This document shows positions 7,998 through 13,110 of a stretch of 13,110 bases of DNA, in pieces. The position numbers were made by a program, and so were the translations under genes. Origin of the DNA: Deltaproteobacteria bacterium (GTDB lineage: Bacteria > Myxococcota_A > Polyangia > Haliangiales > Haliangiaceae). The stretch spans positions 1-13,110 of the forward strand of contig JACCQV010000698.1 of assembly GCA_013813945.1 (NCBI GenBank), given 5' to 3'. The notes below the pieces were generated by a model. It was not told where the DNA came from. It saw only the letters and a program-made list of their open reading frames with translations, and did not search any database. Numbering within the stretch: the first letter of the stretch is position 1; each line of letters begins with the position of its first letter.

Positions 7998-8759
7998 GTG
8001 TCCACTGTCGACGAGATCTGGCCTCAGCGCTTGTGGCTCGTACGGCACGGGCAGAGCGCCGGCAACGTCGCGGCGTTCGCAGCGGAGAAGGCCGGTCTGC
8101 CACGGATCGACATCGAGCATCGCGATCAGGATGTTCCGCTCTCCGAGCTCGGACGGCAGCAGTCTGCCGCAGTCGGGCGCTGGTTCGGCGCCCAGCCCGA
8201 GCACGAGCGGCCGACCGTGGTCGTGTGCTCCCCGTACGTGCGCGCGATGCAGACCGCGGAGCTCCTGGTGCAGACCGCAAGGCTGTCGCTCGCGGGGCCC
8301 GTCATGGACGAGCGCGTGCGCGAGAAGGAGCTCGGCAGTCTCGATCGCTTCACGAAGGCGGGCATCGTCGCGCAGTTCCCGCAGGAGGCAGAGCTGCGCG
8401 GCCGCGTGGGGAAGTTCTATTACCGGCCGCCAGGCGGCGAGAGCTGGTGCGACGTGATCCTCCGCCTGCGCAGCTTCGTCGACTCGATGCAGCTGCAGTA
8501 CCGCAACGAACGTGTGCTCGTTGTTGGCCATCAGGTGATCGTGCTGTGCTTTCGTTACGTGCTCGAGCGGATGACCGAGCGGCAGATCCTCGACATCGAT
8601 GCCGCGAAGGACGTCGCCAACTGCTCGGTGACTTCGTATGCGCTCGGTAGCGACAGCGAAGGGCGCCAGGGCCTCGAGCTGACCGACTACAACTTCGTCG
8701 CTCCGCTGGAGGAGTCCGATACGCCCGTGACCAAGGCACCCGACGTGAAGCCCTCGTGA
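7998..8759 (+). CDS. Histidine phosphatase family protein (phosphoglycerate mutase-like)
   Basis: The predicted protein has 253 residues. LWLVRHGQSAGN (12-23) is the RHG motif with the phospho-accepting His. SPYVRAMQTAEL supplies the second Arg. DERVREKELG provides the acid/base Glu region. VVGHQV near residue 178 is the second catalytic His. The family includes cofactor-dependent phosphoglycerate mutases and many small-molecule or protein phosphatases; the sequence does not fix the substrate, and the extended N-terminal insert (GLPRIDIEHRDQDVPLS) argues against a standard glycolytic mutase. The start is GTG 7998 with GGTGA 5 bases upstream. A TGTTATGGT stretch at 7983-7991 resembles an extended -10 element that would give a leaderless or near-leaderless transcript. 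It overlaps the next gene by 4 bases (GTGA), and its start is 54 bases from the divergent phosphotransferase start. Confidence 0.88.
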   Translation: MSTVDEIWPQRLWLVRHGQSAGNVAAFAAEKAGLPRIDIEHRDQDVPLSELGRQQSAAVGRWFGAQPEHERPTVVVCSPYVRAMQTAELLVQTARLSLAGPVMDERVREKELGSLDRFTKAGIVAQFPQEAELRGRVGKFYYRPPGGESWCDVILRLRSFVDSMQLQYRNERVLVVGHQVIVLCFRYVLERMTERQILDIDAAKDVANCSVTSYALGSDSEGRQGLELTDYNFVAPLEESDTPVTKAPDVKPS

Positions 8760-9661
8760 AGCGAGCCACCGAGATCACCCCGGCCCTGCTGCGACGGTGG
8801 CGGTTGCCCGCACTCGACTCTCGCCTTGGAAAGGTCGCACGCGGCAAGGTGCTCGTCGTCGGCGGCTCTGATGAAATCCCAGGTGCGGCAATCCTCGCGG
8901 CAACCGCTGCGTTGCGCGCAGGGGCAGGAACGCTCGTGATTGCGACGAGCGCAACTCTCGCGGTCCACGTGGCGGTCGCGGTGCCCGAGGCCCGCGTGAT
9001 CGGGCTGCGGACGACGCGAGCCGGTGAGCTCGCAAAGGGCGCCGTGACCAAGCTGCGCGAGGTTGTCGACGGCTGCGATGCCGTGCTGATCGGACCTGGC
9101 ATGCGCGATCCGCGTGCTGGGCAGGAGCTCCTCGCGGCAGCGAAGCGTTCGCCCGCGCTGTTCGTCGTGGATGCAGGGGGACTCGATGGCCTCTCGAACG
9201 CGCGCGCCGCCTCGCGTCCGGTGAACACGGTGATCACGCCGCACGCCGGCGAGATGGCGAGGCTCCTCGACATCGGACCTGACGAGGTCCTGGCGACTCC
9301 ACAGGCGATCGCGATCCGCGCCGCAGAGCAGCTTCGCGTGATCGTCGTGCTCAAGGGGCCGGTCACCTACGTCGCGGCGCCCGACGGCACCTGCCTGGTC
9401 AACAGGGCCGGGAACCTCGGCCTCGGGACCTCGGGGTCCGGAGACACGCTCGCGGGCGTGATCGCTGGACTCGGTGCACGGGGTGCATCCCCGATCCAGG
9501 CTGCTGCGTGGGCGATTCACGTGCACGCGAAGGCGGGCGACGTCCTGGCCCGGAGCGTCGGACCGCTCGGCTATCTGGCGCGAGAGCTCCTCGATGAGAT
9601 TCCGCGGCTCGTCGGTACGTACGCGAAAGCCCCACGTCGTAACGCACGCCGATCCTCGTAG
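8756..9661 (+). CDS. nnrD: ADP-dependent NAD(P)H-hydrate dehydratase (NnrD/YjeF C-terminal domain)
   Basis: The predicted protein has 301 residues and a ribokinase-like fold. It repairs hydrated NAD(P)HX to NAD(P)H using ADP (ATP in the eukaryotic enzyme). VLVVGGSDEIPGAAILAATAA (33-53) is the start of the domain. IGPGM (112-116), TPHAGEMARLL (161-171, consensus TPHPGE), VVLKG (197-201) and GTSGSGDTLAGVIAG (224-238, with catalytic Asp230) follow the family order. Two deviations stand out: the usual DADAL reads DAGGL (139-143), and the Gly-Thr-Gly-Asp loop reads GSGD. There is no fused NnrE epimerase domain, so any epimerase partner would be encoded elsewhere. GTG 8756 overlaps the upstream stop (GTGA), indicating translational coupling with the histidine phosphatase. 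The basic tail after about residue 290 is unlikely to be part of the fold. Confidence 0.9.
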   Translation: MKRATEITPALLRRWRLPALDSRLGKVARGKVLVVGGSDEIPGAAILAATAALRAGAGTLVIATSATLAVHVAVAVPEARVIGLRTTRAGELAKGAVTKLREVVDGCDAVLIGPGMRDPRAGQELLAAAKRSPALFVVDAGGLDGLSNARAASRPVNTVITPHAGEMARLLDIGPDEVLATPQAIAIRAAEQLRVIVVLKGPVTYVAAPDGTCLVNRAGNLGLGTSGSGDTLAGVIAGLGARGASPIQAAAWAIHVHAKAGDVLARSVGPLGYLARELLDEIPRLVGTYAKAPRRNARRSS

Positions 9662-9795
9662 ACACGGCATTCCGCCGCCGGTTGCAGCCGTCGCGACAAG
9701 ACTCGCCGTGCGTCGCGCCTTACGGTTTCCTGACACGCAACGCAGACCGATAGGGCTTCCCGCGCGTCAGGGTGATCCAGCGCCGTATGCACGGC

Positions 9796-9801
9796 AGGAG
9801 G
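9796..9801 (+). promoter_or_regulatory. Strong Shine-Dalgarno AGGAGG for the vWA gene
   Basis: AGGAGG lies 4 bases before ATG 9806. It is one of the few near-perfect ribosome sites in the window. The rest of the 144-base gap (9662-9805) holds no gene and no promoter that I can name with confidence. Confidence 0.7.
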
Positions 9802-9805
9802 AACC

Positions 9806-11050
9806 ATGAGCGGAATGTCCCGTCCCACGAAGAAGCTCGGAAGTTGGTTGCGCCGTCACAGTCTCACCCTGGTCGCCGCGCTCGGTGGCGCTGCCGGTGT
9901 TGCGTATGCGGCAGGCTGGCACTCGCCGTCGACGGCCCGGGCCACGGCAGTCGAAACCTCGACCATCGCGATCTCGGCCGCACCCGCGCCAGAGGCTGTG
10001 CGCGACGACGTGCAAGACACCGTGCAGATCGCGCTGATCCTCGATACCTCGAGCAGCATGGACGGCTTGATCAACCAGGCGCGCTCGCACCTCTGGAAGA
10101 TCGTCGACGACATGGGGAAGATGACCCGGGTCGTCAACGGCAAGACGCGTGGCGTGAAGATCGAGCTCGCGCTCTACGAGTACGGTAACTCCAGGATCTC
10201 TCAGGAAGCGGGCTTCATCCGCCAGGTCCTCCCGCTCACGACCGACCTCGACAAGGTCTCGGAGGAGCTTCACGGTCTGTTCACGAGCGGCGGCTCCGAG
10301 TTCGCGGGGCAGGCGATCGAAACGGCGGTCACGTCGCTGCAGTGGTCCTCGGATCCCGCGGCGATGCGGTTTGTGTTCGTCGCCGGCAACGAAGGCTTCA
10401 ACCAGGGGACCGTCCGGGCCGAGACCGCGATGGCGGCCGCCGCCGGCAAGGACATCACCGTCCAGCTCATCTACTGCGGCCACGAGGACACGACGTGGGA
10501 AGCGGCCGCGAAGCTCGCCGCGACTGACCTCGTCAAGATCGAGCAGAACCACGTCGCGGTGCACATCGCGTCACCGCAGGACGCAGAGATCTTGAGCCTC
10601 GGGAACGAGCTGAATGGCACCTACATGGCGTACGGCGCCGAGGGCAGGGCTTCGGTCGAGCGCCAGTCCAAGGCGGATGCGTCGTCCGCGAAGCTCAGCC
10701 CGAAGGTGGCGCTCGAGCGCGCGCAGCTCAAGGGCAAGAAAGCTTATCGCAATGACAACTGGGACGTGGTCGACGCCGTCGAGAACAACCGCAAGTTCCT
10801 CGAGCAGGCTCCCGATGACAAGCTGCCCGCCGCACTCCGCGGCAAGTCGCTCGCCGAGAAGCAGCAGGTCGTCGCGGACAATGCGGCGAAGCGCGCCGAG
10901 CTGCAATCGAAGATCGCGAAGCTCGAGGCCGAGCGCACCAGGTTCGTCGAGCAGAAGCGTGCGAAGGAGGGCGGCGCCGCGGTGCCGTCGCTCGAGACCG
11001 AGCTGATGAAGTCGACGAAGAAGGTCGCGACCAAGAAGGGATACAAGTGA
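9806..11050 (+). CDS. Membrane-anchored or exported von Willebrand factor A domain protein
   Basis: The predicted protein has 414 residues. A basic N-terminus and a hydrophobic segment (~20-37, ending AYAAG) form a signal peptide or anchor. A short Ala/Pro/Thr linker leads to a vWA domain (~72-280): IALILDTSSSM gives the MIDAS DxSxS with Asp80, Ser82 and Ser84, LFTSGGSEFAGQAI carries the MIDAS Thr (Thr160), and FVAGNEGFNQG replaces the usual MIDAS Asp region. These motifs and ALYEYGN...RQVLPLTTDLDKVSEEL recall a conserved vWA family seen in Planctomycetes and other envelope-rich bacteria. Residues ~345-387 are a charged coiled coil. The domain likely binds a metal and a partner protein outside the cytoplasm. 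The small gene after it overlaps its stop codon. Confidence 0.88.
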   Translation: MSGMSRPTKKLGSWLRRHSLTLVAALGGAAGVAYAAGWHSPSTARATAVETSTIAISAAPAPEAVRDDVQDTVQIALILDTSSSMDGLINQARSHLWKIVDDMGKMTRVVNGKTRGVKIELALYEYGNSRISQEAGFIRQVLPLTTDLDKVSEELHGLFTSGGSEFAGQAIETAVTSLQWSSDPAAMRFVFVAGNEGFNQGTVRAETAMAAAAGKDITVQLIYCGHEDTTWEAAAKLAATDLVKIEQNHVAVHIASPQDAEILSLGNELNGTYMAYGAEGRASVERQSKADASSAKLSPKVALERAQLKGKKAYRNDNWDVVDAVENNRKFLEQAPDDKLPAALRGKSLAEKQQVVADNAAKRAELQSKIAKLEAERTRFVEQKRAKEGGAAVPSLETELMKSTKKVATKKGYK

Positions 11051-11301
11051 TGTACAAGGACGATGGCGTCGCGCGCGCAGAACGAGCGAGCTCACTGATC
11101 GACGAGATCGCGAAGCTCGAGCACCAGAAGGTCACCCAGGCTGCGACGGACCAGCGTCTGGAAGAAGCGCGACGTGAGCTCTCGACGTTGCAGGCGCCGC
11201 CGCCGCTGCCAGCGTCGACCAGCCCAGGTGCGATCGCACATCTGCTCGTGTTCGGGGTCACGGCCAGCGCCGCATACCTCGGCTACATGCTGCTGATCTG
11301 A
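11050..11301 (+). CDS. Small coiled-coil protein with C-terminal transmembrane segment
   Basis: The predicted protein has 83 residues. ATG 11050 shares one base with the stop of the vWA gene (TGATG), with AAGGGA 8 bases upstream; GTG 11047 would add one residue. Residues ~9-47 form a charged heptad-like helix (ERASSLIDEIAKLEHQK...RLEEARRELSTL), followed by a Pro-rich hinge and one hydrophobic helix at ~61-83 (IAHLLVFGVTASAAYLGYMLL). This predicts a tail-anchored membrane protein. Coupling to the vWA protein, which also ends in a coiled coil, suggests that the two interact. I recognise no family. Confidence 0.75.
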   Translation: MYKDDGVARAERASSLIDEIAKLEHQKVTQAATDQRLEEARRELSTLQAPPPLPASTSPGAIAHLLVFGVTASAAYLGYMLLI

Positions 11302-11312
11302 GCGCTAGCGCT
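11301..11312. other. 12-bp palindrome between convergent genes
   Basis: AGCGCTAGCGCT is an exact inverted repeat spanning both stop codons of the convergent genes ending at 11301 and 11305. It may act as a short bidirectional transcription block or may be chance in GC-rich DNA; no T-run is present. Confidence 0.2.
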
Positions 11313-11823
11313 GCGCGGTCGAGACGCGAATCAGCGATGCGGCGAGTTTTGGCGCGCTGTGGATCGCGATGATAGATCCGTCGGCTGCGACCGTGGCTCG
11401 CAGGTGCGAGGTGCCCAGCTCGATGCGCAGCATCCCCTCTGTGAACTTGAACCCGAACACCTCGAAGGTTCCCTTGGTTGCCGCTCCACCGGCGAGCAGC
11501 TTGACCTCGATCGGCATCTCGGTCGAGTCGAGGCACGCCCCGGCCGACTTGACCAGCGAGCGCTGAACGCAGGCGGCGGCTTCGGTGATCGCGCTGCGAC
11601 CGCGCGAGTGCTGCTCGGCGGGAGTCGCGGCCTGCGAGATCGAGAACACAGTCTCCTGCGCAGGTGTGGTTCCGTCCGCGGGCACCGTCAGCTTCCAGGT
11701 GCCCTCGATGGCAGCGCGCATCTCGTCCGCGCCGTAGCGGAAGCTCTCGTCGCCGCACCCGAAGAACGGGTTGAGCACGAGCGCCGCAATTCCCACCGTA
11801 CCCAGGAGCGCCTTCTTGAGCAT
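11305..11823 (-). CDS. Small hypothetical lipoprotein
   Basis: The predicted protein has 172 residues from ATG 11823. MLKKALLGTVGIAALVLNPFFGC forms a signal segment ending in a possible lipobox with Cys23, although the residues before the Cys are bulkier than usual. The longer open frame upstream (to 12126) is out-of-frame overlap with the next gene, so I chose the ATG with the signal peptide. The mature part begins with IEGTWKLTVP and then shows alternating strands (EVKLLAGG, TFEVFGFKF, MLRIELG, LRATVAADGSIIAI), consistent with a small beta-barrel or lipocalin-like fold. Two Cys (ACVQ and ACLD) may form a disulfide. I recognise no family. It is convergent with the small membrane protein gene, with 3 bases between the stops. 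Confidence 0.72.
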   Translation of the reverse strand: MLKKALLGTVGIAALVLNPFFGCGDESFRYGADEMRAAIEGTWKLTVPADGTTPAQETVFSISQAATPAEQHSRGRSAITEAAACVQRSLVKSAGACLDSTEMPIEVKLLAGGAATKGTFEVFGFKFTEGMLRIELGTSHLRATVAADGSIIAIHSAPKLAASLIRVSTAQR

Positions 11824-11911
11824 GACGCGATGATCGTAGCGCGCGGCACCTTCGCGGTCCACCGGCGCTTTCTCGGTATCTAGCTGTCGATTCCGAGTCA
11901 GCGTGGTGGGA

Positions 11912-12259
11912 TCACATCCGCGCTGCGGCGGCAGGAAGCACGACGCGGCAGTGGTCGCAGCCCCACGCATTCGATTCGCGAAGCCAGCGACCCGGGCCCT
12001 TGCACGTCGCGCAGGCGAGCGGCCGCATGACCGGGACGTTGCAGCGCTCGCAGTGCCAGTGATTGTCCGGCAGCTTCCACTTGGTCGCGACGCCGCAGGT
12101 GCAGAGCGGAGCTCCGGGGCGGGCAACCAGCCCCGTCGGACTCCCGCGAACCCCTCGCGAGATGAGGACGATCAGGATCGCGAGTACGAGGACGACGAGC
12201 GCACCGAGCAACCTCTCCGGGATGTCGATGTGAGCGAGCAGGAGGTGGCCGAGCTGCAT
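11912..12259 (-). CDS. Membrane protein with tandem zinc ribbons
   Basis: The predicted protein has 115 residues from ATG 12259. The frame is open further upstream but becomes Trp/Arg-rich and overlaps the beta-helix gene, so the Met before QLGHLLLAH is the best start; GAGG sits only 2 bases away. Residues ~17-34 (LLGALVVLVLAILIVLIS) are one membrane helix. The cytoplasmic or periplasmic tail carries two Cys-based metal sites: Cys53 and Cys55 with Cys70 and Cys73, then Cys83 and Cys86 with Cys101 and Cys104. The pattern fits rubredoxin/zinc-ribbon knuckles that bind zinc for structure or for protein contacts. It starts 5 bases after the stop of the beta-helix gene, so the two are probably co-transcribed. 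No family name can be given. Confidence 0.72.
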   Translation of the reverse strand: MQLGHLLLAHIDIPERLLGALVVLVLAILIVLISRGVRGSPTGLVARPGAPLCTCGVATKWKLPDNHWHCERCNVPVMRPLACATCKGPGRWLRESNAWGCDHCRVVLPAAAARM

Positions 12260-12264
12260 CGCCT

Positions 12265-13110
12265 CTAGGGTAATGCATTGCGGCGGCGGCGGCGGGGCCA
12301 CATGCCGAACAGCGCGATCACGGCGAGTGCCGGGTAGGCAGCCGCGGATCGATCTGCGGAGCAGCAGCCACCCGGGTCCGTGCCACCACTGTCGCCATCC
12401 CCACCACCGCCAACCGGGCCGGCATCCGGGACCTGCGGGCATGCACCTTCACACCGCTCGTACGCACCGACGTCGTGTCCGCCGCCTTGCGGCCTGACCA
12501 CCCCGTCGCGATCGCTGTCGACGGCGACCGTCACGCCTTGGTCGATCGCGGGCGAGCTCGCTGCGAGGTGATAGTCATGGTTCGCGGCATCGATGAACGC
12601 AGTGGGCTGCACGGCGAGCGAGCCCGACGTCGCGGACAGCTGCGCAGGCAAGCTCGCAGCGAGCACGAGCACGTTCTTTCCATCGATCACGGTCGCGCTC
12701 GACGAGGCGGCCTGGAAGGGTTGCGTCACGTCGGCGCCAAGCGTCGAGCTGTAGATCTTCGGCGCGACGATGTTGTCCTCGTAGCGAACCGCGGTGTCGA
12801 CGTCGTAGATCACGGCGTTGGTCACCGTCACGGTTGCCGGTCCGCGGAGACGAAGTGCGATCTCCGAGTCGTAGATCGTGACTCGATCGAGCGTGACGTC
12901 GACCGACTCCTTGAGGTTGTACGCCGCCATGTTGCCGATCAACCCGGCGCGAAACCCGTACGCGATCGTGTCGCGAATCGTGAGCCGCGGTGTCGATCCG
13001 ACGAAGACCTTGGTGTCGACGGCGTTCTCGCCGGCGACCGTGCCCGCCGGGAATCCATTCTCGGGAGCGGGTAGTGGCGCGAGCCAGAACCGACAGCCTT
13101 CGATGGTGAT
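12265..13110 (-). CDS. Surface beta-helix protein with MYXO-CTERM-like tail (5' end cut by window)
   Basis: The frame is open to the window edge, so the N-terminal part is missing; 281 C-terminal residues are visible. The repeated short strands (LTIRDTIAYGFRAGLIGNMA, VTLDRVTIYDSEIALRLRG, VTVTNAVIYDVDTAVRYEDN) are typical of right-handed parallel beta-helices of the pectate-lyase-like type. SPAIDQG and then DRDGVVRPQGGGHDVGAYE is the conserved end of many such adhesin- or lyase-like proteins. A Gly/Asp-rich linker, a GGCCS motif, a hydrophobic helix (YPALAVIALFGMW) and a RRRRR cluster follow, resembling the MYXO-CTERM sorting signal. It is probably exported and anchored at the cell surface. 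Ligand or enzymatic activity cannot be told from this end. Confidence 0.85.
   Translation of the reverse strand: MTIEGCRFWLAPLPAPENGFPAGTVAGENAVDTKVFVGSTPRLTIRDTIAYGFRAGLIGNMAAYNLKESVDVTLDRVTIYDSEIALRLRGPATVTVTNAVIYDVDTAVRYEDNIVAPKIYSSTLGADVTQPFQAASSSATVIDGKNVLVLAASLPAQLSATSGSLAVQPTAFIDAANHDYHLAASSPAIDQGVTVAVDSDRDGVVRPQGGGHDVGAYERCEGACPQVPDAGPVGGGGDGDSGGTDPGGCCSADRSAAAYPALAVIALFGMWPRRRRRNALP

Noticed and set aside
7944..8531. Minus-strand extension of the phosphotransferase frame
   Set aside because: It is antisense to the histidine phosphatase, which has clear catalytic motifs; the kinase domain needs none of it.
9662..9805. Intergenic region before the vWA gene as a possible small RNA or promoter
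   Set aside because: No hairpin with a T-run and no well-spaced -35/-10 pair was visible; only the Shine-Dalgarno is convincing.

Overview
The window is high-GC bacterial DNA with strong G/C preference at third codon positions, and it is almost fully coding. It holds 14 genes, two of them cut by the window edges, and no intergenic gap is longer than about 170 bases. Several features point to Myxococcota, most likely a Kofleriaceae/Haliangium-like lineage: many lipoproteins with short signal peptides, Asp-rich thrombospondin type 3 repeats, a 'GKAD/GKSD' motif after the lipobox in two lipoproteins, and a MYXO-CTERM-like C-terminal tail. The taxonomic call is inference from style, not from a marker gene. 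I saw no rRNA, tRNA, CRISPR array, insertion sequence or prophage gene.

Layout. Bases 1-1100 (+) encode a family I-type lipase lipoprotein whose first codons lie outside the window. Bases 1193-2032 (+) encode a lipoprotein with thrombospondin type 3 repeats. Bases 2161-3603 (-) encode a lipoprotein joining a helix-hairpin-helix motif to a BNR/sialidase-like propeller. Bases 3769-4932 (+) encode a ketopantoate-reductase-family enzyme with an extra C-terminal domain resembling the N-terminal domain of type II secretion/type IV pilus ATPases (GspE_N/MshEN). Bases 5055-6975 (+) are a sulfur operon: a CysP-like sulfate permease of the PiT family followed by cysteine synthase. Bases 6960-7943 (-) encode an APH/ecdysteroid-kinase-like phosphotransferase, divergent from a histidine phosphatase (7998-8759, +) that overlaps an ADP-dependent NAD(P)H-hydrate dehydratase gene (8756-9661, +). 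Bases 9806-11301 (+) hold a membrane-anchored von Willebrand A protein and a small coiled-coil/transmembrane protein whose gene overlaps its stop codon. Bases 11305-13110 (-) hold a small lipoprotein, a membrane protein with two zinc ribbons, and the C-terminal part of a surface beta-helix protein.

How they fit together. The clearest functional unit is cysP-cysK (sulfate uptake and cysteine synthesis), preceded by a perfect 14-bp palindrome that may be its operator. The vWA gene and its small partner look co-translated and both belong to the cell envelope. The rest is envelope or exported protein and general metabolism or repair. I see no defence system, biosynthetic cluster or other clear novel multi-gene system. 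The most unusual single item is the reductase fused to a GspE_N/MshEN-like domain.
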